Positions 23,971 through 30,111 of a DNA stretch of 36,278 nucleotides are shown piece by piece. This stretch comes from an uncultured Roseburia sp. (GTDB lineage Bacteria; Bacillota; Clostridia; Lachnospirales; Lachnospiraceae). A program made the position numbers and the translations under genes. How positions within the stretch are numbered: the stretch's first letter is position 1; each line of letters opens with the position of its first letter. The notes under the pieces are model-generated. The model worked only from the letters and a program-made list of their open reading frames with translations. It was not told the DNA's origin and searched no databases. The stretch lies in NCBI GenBank assembly GCA_947246475.1, contig CAMXSH010000022.1, positions 1 to 36,278 of the forward strand, written 5' to 3'.

Positions 23971-25008
23971 CTAGCTCCCAGCTTTTCTTCGATCCAGAAA
24001 ATAACAGATAAATAAGATCAGCGTTCCCAGACCGGCTGTTATGCCCACCGCCCCCAAAATATCACGGAACACCAGGTGGATTTCTGGCACAGCCACGACA
24101 ATGCCGGACATCATAACCAGTCCTGTTCCTAAACCGGCCCCAGTAATCATATAAAAACGTTTGGATATTTCCAACCGTTCTGAGAGCTTCTCATAACCAC
24201 ACAGCTTCCATGCAAAAAATAGCTGTCTACGAAAACGAAGCCAGATCAGTGTGACCAGAACCGTGCTCAACGAAAAACTGATCAGGATCATGGCATACAT
24301 GGTATCCAGGATAACATCCGGAGCCAAAAAATGCTCCATAATGGAAACAGTATCAGACTCCTCCAAAGTGATCACTACTGTCGAAGGAAAGGGTATATTG
24401 TCTTGGATCTTCTGACCAATATCTAATAAATCGCTTTTTTCGCCGTCCAGCACATAGTTTGTCTCCACCCCTGTGATATGGACAGCGGACTTAAAATCAA
24501 TCAGCAGCATTTGATTGATCCGACTCTTTTCTTCAGTACCCATGATCCCGATCACTTCAAAGTCCGTCTCATTAAACCTGTAATACTTTTTTCCATCCCG
24601 TTCCACAATATCCTTTTGGTACTGACTGCCAATAACCGCCTTAGGTGTATCCGTCCAGGATGTGGAAAAATCAAAATACTCCCCCCATATCATCGGTACC
24701 TCCCTGTCATCGCCCCGGGTACAGATGCCCTTTACGATCATTCCCGGATCCTCCATAGGAACATAAAGAATAAAATGCTCATTCTGGGATGCAAGCTCCG
24801 AGATCACAGGTTCCCATTGCTCTGCCCCATCACCACCGCTGACACTAAATCCTTTCTGATGCCCGGAATACATCGTATACTTGTTCAGACGATTCACCTT
24901 CTCGGCACGGACCGCTGACACAATCAGTAAAAGGCAAAGGGAGATGGCAGTAAAACTAAAAAATAAAAGTACATTTCCCCTGGGGATCTTCTTTCCCGCA
25001 ACCTTCAT
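23971..25008 (-). CDS. FtsX-like ABC permease of the peptide island (second permease)
   Basis: About 345 residues: one N-terminal membrane segment (about 13-33), an extracellular domain (to about 230) and three C-terminal membrane segments (about 238-260, 288-312, 318-338), the minimal MacB/FtsX-type layout. The start ATG at 25008 overlaps the ATPase stop as TGATG, with GGAGGAGGGG 7 nt upstream. With the first permease and the ATPase it resembles export or immunity ABC systems that sit beside bacteriocin-like peptides. Its ATPase partner is broken (next entry), so the complex may be inactive or may borrow another ATPase. Confidence 0.8.
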   Translation of the reverse strand: MKVAGKKIPRGNVLLFFSFTAISLCLLLIVSAVRAEKVNRLNKYTMYSGHQKGFSVSGGDGAEQWEPVISELASQNEHFILYVPMEDPGMIVKGICTRGDDREVPMIWGEYFDFSTSWTDTPKAVIGSQYQKDIVERDGKKYYRFNETDFEVIGIMGTEEKSRINQMLLIDFKSAVHITGVETNYVLDGEKSDLLDIGQKIQDNIPFPSTVVITLEESDTVSIMEHFLAPDVILDTMYAMILISFSLSTVLVTLIWLRFRRQLFFAWKLCGYEKLSERLEISKRFYMITGAGLGTGLVMMSGIVVAVPEIHLVFRDILGAVGITAGLGTLILFICYFLDRRKAGS

Positions 25009-25708
25009 CACGCATCCCCTCCTCCGCCATGTCCCGTTCTCTCATTCTGCGGTATTGCTAACACCCTGCCATCTTTTACATAGATCACCCTGTCACAATT
25101 TTTCGCAACCTTTTCATCGTGTGTTACAATAACGATGGTGTTTCCCTTTTCATTCAGCTTCCGAAATATTTTTTGTACCTCATCCCCCGTGGCCTCATCC
25201 AGCGCCCCAGTCGGCTCATCTGCCAAAATCACCTTCGGCCGCTTCACGATGGCCCGCGCGATCGCCACTCTCTGCTGCTGCCCTCCCGACAGTTCTGAAG
25301 GATACGCTTTTGCCTTATCCTCGATACCAAGCTCACTCAAAGCTTCCATCACCATTTTTCTGATTTTTCTACCTGAATATCCCTGATACTTCAACGGAAG
25401 CGCAACATTGTTAAAAACATTGATATCCTCCACGAGAGCAAAGTACTGCACCACAAATCCAATCTCATTGCGCCGGAATTTCGTTAGGTTCCGCTGGCTC
25501 TTAAAATTGACTGCATTCCCATCATAAAAATACTCCCCGCTGTCCATTGACATCATCCCACCGAGGTGGATTTACCAGAGCCACTCTTTCCCATGACAGC
25601 TGCCATTTCACCCTCCTGGATAGAGAGCGTGACACCCCGCAACGCCTGGACGCGGGCTTCTTTTTTGCCAAAAGTCTTGCATACCTCTTTGATCTGTATC
25701 TTTTCCAT
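25008..25708 (-). pseudogene. ABC ATPase broken by an apparent 13-nt deletion after Walker A
   Basis: Fragment 1 (25708-25553, 51 codons) starts MEKIQIKEVCKTF with a good AAAGGAGGG site and carries Walker A GKSGSGKST, then shifts frame and stops within four codons. Fragment 2 (25556-25008, 182 codons) continues in another frame with GGMMSMDSG-type sequence, the Q-loop FVVQYFALVEDINV, LSGGQQQRVAIARAIV, Walker B ILADEPTGALDE and the H-loop VTHD. In relatives GKST is followed by LLNI-L-GG; here DNA for about LLNI plus one base is missing (ACC joined to TCGGTGGG), which fits a 13-nt loss. The stop and the next ATG overlap (ATGA), but fragment 2 alone lacks Walker A. A homopolymer read error would not remove 13 bases. 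Confidence 0.8.
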
Positions 25709-25724
25709 CTCCAATTTCCCTCCT

Positions 25725-27074
25725 TTAGTCCTTCTGTCGGATCAGTTGCTCCGTATCCACGCCCCGCATCAGAAAGGCAACAACTCCAATACCCAACACA
25801 AACACCAGACCTGCAGTCACACATGCCACTCGTATGATATCCTCCGGCATATAATACATATTTGAATTCTCTCTTATAAACACAAGCCTGCTGACAAAAA
25901 CTGAGGGAATAAGAATCACAGCTATTTCCAGCAGAAGCGGAACCAGGATCATACTCAGGGAACATCCATTCATCAGATAAATGCCATATACTCTGTTGTT
26001 GGATTGTATCTTGTCATAAAAGGTGATAAAAATACCATACAACGTAAAGCAGGACAGAGTAACAGACAGGATCAGCAGAATTCTAATGCTGGCGATGGAT
26101 TCATTCCGAAGAAGATCCACTCCCATGGTGGTACCTATTACCTGAACTGGTGGAAGCTCAAACTCTTTTCCCACATCCCGGAACACCGCAACCTGTTCTT
26201 TCACTTTACCTTCTGGAATCTGTGCGATTCCTGACTGCAGACTCAGATAGGAAAGATATGCATATTTTTTGATCTCATCTACTGTTTCAAAAGGTTCTGA
26301 AATCTGGATCCCAAAGGGCAGAAGTATCCTGGAATCCAGCTGGCAGAAATCAGTATTTTCTGCAGCCGGATGCTCTGGGATCATAGCCCCCTTCTCCAAT
26401 ATGCCCGCCACCCTGCAGGGGTAAACATATCCCCAGCACCAGAGGCTGAACTCATCCCCCGGCTTCATGATACCTTTATAATCGCTTCCCAGGAGGATAG
26501 GGATGGGATCCGACCAGTGCTCCAGTTTCAGATTCTGCTCCGTGAAGCCCTCACCTTCCTGGGTTCCCAGACCAAAGTAACGGTATGCACCCAGGTCGAT
26601 CCGAGCCCCCTTCATATCCAGCAGACTACATACCCCCTCATCCCCAAACTCCGCCATAAATGCCTCTCTCCGCGTCTCCAGCAGAAAATTCAAATAGCTT
26701 CTGTTACCGAAAAAACGCTTCACATCCTCTTCTTTCATATTAATACACGGTACTTCCACTGAAATAATAGGACAATCTTTGGAGGATTTGAGGGTTTCAT
26801 AATAATCGATCATGTTCAGGCAGCCCGTTGCCGTCATCAGGCTTTCCTCAATCTCACTGTCATTTTCTGTCATAAGATCCAGGGGACACCAGGTTTTGTC
26901 TCCCACCTGCTGCGTCGATTCATGATGACGCTCTCCAAAACCAAAGTAGTAGGAGCCCATGATCACTGTCATCACAAGGCTGATGGAAAACATAACCATC
27001 AGCAGCAGATTCTTCAGCAGGCTCTTATGGAAACTCCGGAAAAATTCCTCGATCATAAATCTTATTTTTCTCAT
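25725..27074 (-). CDS. ABC permease of the peptide island (first permease)
   Basis: A 449-residue protein: N-terminal membrane segment (about 21-42), a cysteine-containing extracellular domain (to about 315) and four membrane segments in the C-terminal 130 residues (LLILSVTLSCFTLYGIFITF, ILVPLLLEIAVILIPSVFVS, VACVTAGLVFVLGIGVVAFL among them). ATG at 27074 is used, 6 nt after AGGAG. It is 16 bp upstream of the broken ATPase. A segment of it, around GTQEGEGFTEQNLKLEHWSD and LLGSDYKGIMKPGDEFS, is duplicated in the decayed remnant at 27209-27487. The likely role is export of, or protection from, the small secreted peptide encoded upstream. Confidence 0.78.
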   Translation of the reverse strand: MRKIRFMIEEFFRSFHKSLLKNLLLMVMFSISLVMTVIMGSYYFGFGERHHESTQQVGDKTWCPLDLMTENDSEIEESLMTATGCLNMIDYYETLKSSKDCPIISVEVPCINMKEEDVKRFFGNRSYLNFLLETRREAFMAEFGDEGVCSLLDMKGARIDLGAYRYFGLGTQEGEGFTEQNLKLEHWSDPIPILLGSDYKGIMKPGDEFSLWCWGYVYPCRVAGILEKGAMIPEHPAAENTDFCQLDSRILLPFGIQISEPFETVDEIKKYAYLSYLSLQSGIAQIPEGKVKEQVAVFRDVGKEFELPPVQVIGTTMGVDLLRNESIASIRILLILSVTLSCFTLYGIFITFYDKIQSNNRVYGIYLMNGCSLSMILVPLLLEIAVILIPSVFVSRLVFIRENSNMYYMPEDIIRVACVTAGLVFVLGIGVVAFLMRGVDTEQLIRQKD

Positions 27075-27078
27075 AGAC

Positions 27079-27114
27079 AACTCCTAATCTAAATCTAAAG
27101 ACCAACGGGCGCCA
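27079..27114 (-). repeat. 36-bp duplicated gene-junction sequence, copy A
   Basis: Matches 27505-27540 at 32 of 36 positions (begins AACTCCTAATCTAAATC, ends GGCGCCA). Each copy follows the end of a peptide reading frame on the minus strand and contains the AGGAG ribosome site of the following permease. It marks a tandem duplication. Confidence 0.85.
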
Positions 27115-27122
27115 AAGCCAAT

Positions 27123-27487
27123 TTAGTTTTGTATCCAGGTTACTTTATTACCACTGCCGATCTGACAACTGTGCCAGGCATTTCCAGCATTGGAACTGAC
27201 AGCTGACTTCACTGTTGCGGTTCCTTTTGTTTTTTCATTATATAATTTTCTGCTTTTCCTAGCAGAAAAATCATCATCACAGGCACAGGTAGGAAGACCT
27301 GTAAAATAATAAATTTATTTTCTGAACAGGAATAGTCATAAAATGAACTATAATTACTAAACTCAGTCCCAGGCTCAATGGTCCCCTTGGAGCCGTTTCC
27401 AAGGAGGAAGAGAATCAGCTCTGAACAGTGCTCCATTCTCAGATTCTGCCCTGCGAACCCCTCTCCCTCCTGGATCCTTATGCTCAA
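27123..27487 (-). pseudogene. Chimeric scar: permease fragment joined to the end of a second peptide gene
   Basis: An open stretch at 27209-27487 encodes QEGEGFAGQNLRMEHCSELI and LLGNGSKGTIEPGTEFS, clearly a copy of part of the intact permease (QEGEGFTEQNLKLEHWSD, LLGSDYKGIMKPGDEFS). In a different frame, overlapping its end and reaching a TAA at 27123-27125, is a peptide tail with VKSAVSSNAGNAWHSC and IGSGNKVTWIQN, matching the end of the intact secreted peptide (IGGGSKVTWTKN). So a second peptide-permease pair was present and has been collapsed by deletion. Between them lies an unexplained hydrophobic stretch FIILQVFLPVPVMMIFLL. Confidence 0.78.
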
Positions 27488-27504
27488 GTCCTTATAGCAT
27501 AACC

Positions 27505-27540
27505 AACTCCTAATCTAAATCAAAGGACTAACAGGCGCCA
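27505..27540 (-). repeat. 36-bp duplicated gene-junction sequence, copy B
   Basis: Partner of 27079-27114 (32/36 identical), directly after the intact peptide gene. It still has TTAGGAGTTGGTTATG, the ribosome site and start position of the lost permease copy. Confidence 0.85.
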
Positions 27541-27549
27541 TAACCAAAA

Positions 27550-27900
27550 TCAATTTTTAGTCCAAGTCACTTTGCTTCCACCACCGATTCGATAACTATG
27601 TTTGGCATCCGCAAAAAAACTAACAGATTTGGATCGCGTATCTGCCATCCCTCTGTCTTCCCAATAACTCCATTCTCCTCCAACGATCTGAGCTCCCACT
27701 TTCAAATTAAGCCCAAATCCATTGTCATCGTAACCTGTCACCTTCGTATAACTATAATAGCCGTTTGAATCCCTTTCCCTTGAACCAAACCTTTTAATGT
27801 TGTTGGCTCCCTGTGCCACAGAAGAGATCATACATACTGCCATCATGGTCAGAACCAGTCCTGCCACTGCCTTTTTACCATTCTTCAATATTTTCTTCAT
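27550..27900 (-). CDS. Small secreted peptide, bacteriocin-like candidate
   Basis: A 116-residue precursor. MKKILKNGKKAVAGLVLTMM begins a Sec signal peptide with probable cleavage near residues 29-31. The ~85-residue mature part has no cysteine and is rich in Gly, Tyr, Ser and basic residues; landmarks are DSNGYYSYTKVTGYDDNGFG, VGGEWSYWEDRG and the end IGGGSKVTWTKN. ATG at 27900 follows AAAGGA at 9 nt. The ABC genes downstream and the duplicated remnant suggest a secreted antimicrobial or signalling protein with its own transporter. The GGxW-Y stretch recalls lactococcin-972-type proteins, but the match is too weak to name the family. No function is shown by the sequence itself. Confidence 0.7.
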   Translation of the reverse strand: MKKILKNGKKAVAGLVLTMMAVCMISSVAQGANNIKRFGSRERDSNGYYSYTKVTGYDDNGFGLNLKVGAQIVGGEWSYWEDRGMADTRSKSVSFFADAKHSYRIGGGSKVTWTKN

Positions 27901-27956
27901 ATTTATCATTCCTTTCAATTTTTCATTTAGATATTTTTGTGTTTTCTCATAATTTC

Positions 27957-28020
27957 TGTGCATGATTTTTGCACATCCCGAGTTTTCCAAAAACCCGCTA
28001 ATAAGTTTGTCAGAACTTAT
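27957..28020 (-). repeat. Hairpin-rich dispersed repeat, copy 2
   Basis: TGTGCA-N7-TGCACA (27957-27975), GTTTT-cca-AAAAC (27982-27994) and AAGTTT-gtca-GAACTT (28003-28018). The outer hairpins match copy 1 at 3637-3727 almost base for base; the middle differs. It lies in the leader of the secreted peptide gene. Confidence 0.6.
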
Positions 28021-28074
28021 TTTCTCTTGACATATCTTCATAATTATAAGATAATATAAATGTTATGTATCTCG

Positions 28075-28120
28075 GCGTTCTTTTCGGTATTGCACTACCA
28101 TATGAAAAGAACGCTTTTTT
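28075..28120 (+). terminator. Terminator-like hairpin facing the plus strand
   Basis: GCGTTCTTTTC (28075-28085) pairs with GAAAAGAACGC (28104-28114) and TTTTTT follows on the plus strand only. No plus-strand gene precedes it. On the minus strand the same 11-bp stem overlaps the end of the 21-codon ORF and has no T-run, so there it would be an mRNA hairpin. Confidence 0.55.
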
Positions 28121-28160
28121 CAATTTCATCTCTGTAAACAGACTCAATATTCTTATACAT
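28095..28160 (-). CDS. 21-codon ORF in the peptide-operon leader
   Basis: ATG at 28160 follows a very strong site, GGGGAGGTGAAAGA, and encodes 21 residues starting MYKNIESVYRDEIEK and ending VLFIW before TAG. It lies between a near-consensus promoter and the secreted-peptide gene, and its last codons form one arm of the hairpin at 28075-28114. It could be a regulatory leader peptide, a functional microprotein or the 5' stub of a lost gene. The ribosome site and promoter argue that it is translated; no similarity is recognised. Confidence 0.5.
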   Translation of the reverse strand: MYKNIESVYRDEIEKSVLFIW

Positions 28161-28185
28161 TCTTTCACCTCCCCTTATTTAAATC

Positions 28186-28226
28186 AGCAACAAGAACATT
28201 CTCCCTTCTTGCTTCTTCTCGTTGCT
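28186..28226 (-). promoter_or_regulatory. 5'-end hairpin of the peptide-operon transcript
   Basis: AGCAACgAGAA pairs with TTCTtGTTGCT around a 19-nt loop, starting within 1-2 bases of the predicted transcription start. It may stabilise the mRNA. Confidence 0.55.
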
Positions 28227-28233
28227 TGATATA

Positions 28234-28262
28234 AATATACTACAATAATATATATTTGTCAA
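28234..28262 (-). promoter_or_regulatory. Sigma-A promoter of the peptide/ABC island
   Basis: TTGACA (28257-28262), 17-bp AT-rich spacer, TATATT (28234-28239), on the minus strand. It divides the island from the divergent padR operon. Confidence 0.75.
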
Positions 28263-28285
28263 ATACTATTTTACAAAAAGTATTT
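28261..28285. promoter_or_regulatory. Dyad between the divergent promoters, possible PadR operator
   Basis: AAATACT-N11-AGTATTT is a perfect inverted repeat. It touches the -35 of the minus-strand promoter and lies 15 bp upstream of the padR -35, so one regulator could control both operons. Confidence 0.5.
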
Positions 28286-28299
28286 TTTTCTTAAAATAT

Positions 28300-28328
28300 T
28301 TGACTTTTTTCTTATATTCATATACAAT
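28300..28328 (+). promoter_or_regulatory. Sigma-A promoter of the padR operon
   Basis: TTGACT (28300-28305), 17-bp spacer, TACAAT (28323-28328), about 60 bp before the padR start. Confidence 0.7.
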
Positions 28329-28387
28329 ATAGGTATTCTCCCTTACCAGGAACATAAAATATAAGACGAACCCAAAGGCTGGTATAT

Positions 28388-28732
28388 ATGACAAAACAAA
28401 CTCGAAAGCAAAATAATATGAAGCGGGGTACGATTGAACTCGTTCTTCTTCTTTTACTACAAAAGGGACAAAAGTACGGGTATCAGTTATCTCAGGAGCT
28501 TGAAGAATACAGCGATGGTGAATATGAGCTGAAAGAGGCAACGATGTACCCCACATTATATCGCCTGACGCAAAATGGATATTTGATCTGTAACCAGGTA
28601 AAAGTAGGTGTCCGCCGCACTCGTGTATATTATGAAATAACACCAGCAGGCCAGGAGCACCTGCAGGATCTTAAGCAGGAATATGCTTCCATAACTGGTG
28701 CTGTAGATAAAATTATAAGAAACACCAAGTAA
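28388..28732 (+). CDS. PadR-family transcriptional regulator
   Basis: A 114-residue winged-helix regulator: MKRGTIELVLLLLLQKGQKY then GYQLSQELEEYSDGEYELKE, ATMYPTLYRLTQNGYL and YYEITPAGQEHLQDLK are the PadR hallmarks (helices, the TxYPxLxRL recognition helix, the wing). ATG at 28388 has AAAGG 9 nt upstream; ATG at 28418 is possible. PadR proteins commonly repress their own operon and adjacent transporter or stress genes in response to a ligand or membrane stress. Followed after 22 bp by a HAAS-like membrane protein, a frequent PadR partner. Confidence 0.92.
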   Translation: MTKQTRKQNNMKRGTIELVLLLLLQKGQKYGYQLSQELEEYSDGEYELKEATMYPTLYRLTQNGYLICNQVKVGVRRTRVYYEITPAGQEHLQDLKQEYASITGAVDKIIRNTK

Positions 28733-28754
28733 TATCGTGATGGAGGACTAGATC

Positions 28755-29174
28755 TTGGATAATAAAGTACTAAAAAAATATCTTCGCCAAGTAAGACATA
28801 TTTATCATGGAGATAGAAAGTTAAAGAAACAGTTTCTACAGGATGTAGAAGACGCTCTTTTGTGCTATGCAGAATCTCATCCCGGCTGTTCCTATGATGA
28901 TATCGTTCATAAATTCGGATCGCCAAATGAACTTCGTGAATCTTTTTCTTCCTCTGATATGTTAAGGAAACGAAGTATATTAATGTACCGCCTTGTTATC
29001 CTTTTCTTTGTCCTCATAACAGCATCTGTCATACTACTTACTGTCAATTATGTTACAAATTCTTTCAATCACTCAAATGGACATTACAAAGAATACGTAA
29101 AACACAAAAATACGACAGATACCAGCTCTCCAACGCCAAAACCTACTTCTTATAAGGAGTACTCATATGATTAA
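28755..29174 (+). CDS. HAAS (DUF1700)-like single-pass membrane protein
   Basis: A 139-residue protein. The TTG start at 28755 is set by GGAGG 8 nt upstream. The N-terminal ~65 residues (LKKYLRQVRHIYHGDRKLKK, FLQDVEDALLCYAESHPGCS, VHKFGSPNELRESF) have the HAAS/DUF1700 helical pattern usually encoded beside PadR genes. One membrane segment (about 77-100) and a short Ser/Thr/Pro-rich outer tail follow. HAAS proteins are thought to act with PadR in signalling, by family association. The stop overlaps the next gene's upstream ATG region. Confidence 0.8.
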   Translation: MDNKVLKKYLRQVRHIYHGDRKLKKQFLQDVEDALLCYAESHPGCSYDDIVHKFGSPNELRESFSSSDMLRKRSILMYRLVILFFVLITASVILLTVNYVTNSFNHSNGHYKEYVKHKNTTDTSSPTPKPTSYKEYSYD

Positions 29175-29187
29175 GGAGATGATACCA

Positions 29188-29673
29188 ATGAAAAAGATAC
29201 TATCCTTTTTATTTATATTGACACTGATCGCCTGCTTTGTGCATACTCCCACTGCTTCAGCAGCCACATTGGCGCCCCAGGCCAAAACCACCATTACAAA
29301 AGACGATGGCGGTGGCTATTATGTAGAGACGATAACCGAAACACCTCAAATGTCTCCCTTTTCTGTCAGCCCCTGCAGCGCCATCGCTGCCACAGTGGAT
29401 AGAACAAAACATATCGAATATTACAATTCCAAAAATACCCTGTGCTGGCGGTATTCCCTGACAGGAACCTTCCGCTACATTACCGGGATCAGCGCCGTAT
29501 GTGAAAATTCCAGGGCTAAACTGTCACTCTACAACTCCACTTATACCCCGTACGATGAAAAGCACTCCCACTCCGGGAGCACCGCCACAGGAACAATTAA
29601 AATGAGACGTCAAACAATGGTAAAAAGCAAAACCATTTCCATTACATGCAGCAAAAACGGAACTTTTAGTTAA
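29188..29673 (+). CDS. Secreted four-cysteine protein of unknown function
   Basis: 161 residues from ATG 29188 (AAGGAG 9 nt upstream); an in-frame ATG at 29167 also has an AAGGAG, so translation could start at either. MKKILSFLFILTLIACFVHT begins a signal peptide, cleaved probably after TASA (residue 25). The mature part has four cysteines (SPCSA, TLCWRYSLTGTF, SAVCENS, SITCSKNGTFS), which could form two disulfides, and a beta-rich Ser/Thr/Tyr pattern. It resembles small exported proteins common in Lachnospiraceae that end in a TCSKNG-like motif; no function is known to me. It lies between two HAAS-like genes in the padR operon. Confidence 0.72.
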   Translation: MKKILSFLFILTLIACFVHTPTASAATLAPQAKTTITKDDGGGYYVETITETPQMSPFSVSPCSAIAATVDRTKHIEYYNSKNTLCWRYSLTGTFRYITGISAVCENSRAKLSLYNSTYTPYDEKHSHSGSTATGTIKMRRQTMVKSKTISITCSKNGTFS

Positions 29674-29687
29674 TGACGGAGATTTCT

Positions 29688-30011
29688 ATGAACCAGAAAA
29701 AAGAATTAAAAAAGATTGCCAGACAAGCATTTCCCCTTTCTAAGTATTCCTTTTTTGAGGGAAGAAACTATAGAAAAAACCTATATAACGAGATGTCAGC
29801 TTATTTGTACAATCATCCAGAGAGCTCATCAGAGGATATAAGGGATTTATTCTGCGGGGAAGGAGGCAATGATGATGAACCCACAGACGCCGGCATTTCC
29901 AAAAAAGCAAAGGCATGTTTCATCATTTTAGGATTATTGATCATTATTATCTGTGTTACATTTTTCTTTATTTCTAGTTCATGGGATGCCCCTATTTTTA
30001 CAACGAATTGA
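29688..30011 (+). CDS. Second HAAS-like small membrane protein
   Basis: 107 residues from ATG 29688 (GGAG 6 nt upstream). The N-terminus LKKIARQAFPLSKYSFFEGR then NYRKNLYNEMSAYLYNHPES has the same spacing of hydrophobic positions as the first HAAS-like protein. One membrane segment (about 72-92) and a very short outer end follow. Last gene of the padR operon, before a strong terminator. Two HAAS-like proteins around a secreted protein is an unusual layout. Confidence 0.7.
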   Translation: MNQKKELKKIARQAFPLSKYSFFEGRNYRKNLYNEMSAYLYNHPESSSEDIRDLFCGEGGNDDEPTDAGISKKAKACFIILGLLIIIICVTFFFISSSWDAPIFTTN

Positions 30012-30034
30012 TGTAAATATTACATAATATAATT

Positions 30035-30089
30035 AAAAGCCATGTGCACCATCGATTTTGATCGCTGGTGCACATGGCTTCTTTTTTTT
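30035..30089. terminator. Terminator of the padR operon (bidirectional)
   Basis: 15-bp stem AAGCCATGTGCACCA/TGGTGCACATGGCTT with an extra CGAT-tttg-ATCG tip, then C followed by eight T on the plus strand. The converging GH43 gene ends 23 bp away. Confidence 0.9.
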
Positions 30090-30111
30090 AATTTTAACTA
30101 TTATAACTGTA

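Noticed and set aside
25553..25556. Sequencing error as the cause of the ATPase frameshift
   Set aside because: The missing stretch is about 13 bases and not in a homopolymer; a real deletion is more likely, though reads should be checked.
27550..27900. Assignment of the secreted peptide to the lactococcin-972 family
   Set aside because: Only a short GGxW-Y stretch is reminiscent; the rest does not follow the family pattern well enough without a profile search.
27550..28041. Longer start for the secreted peptide gene at 28041
   Set aside because: The extension runs through the hairpin repeat and has no ribosome site, while ATG 27900 has AAAGGA and opens a proper signal peptide.
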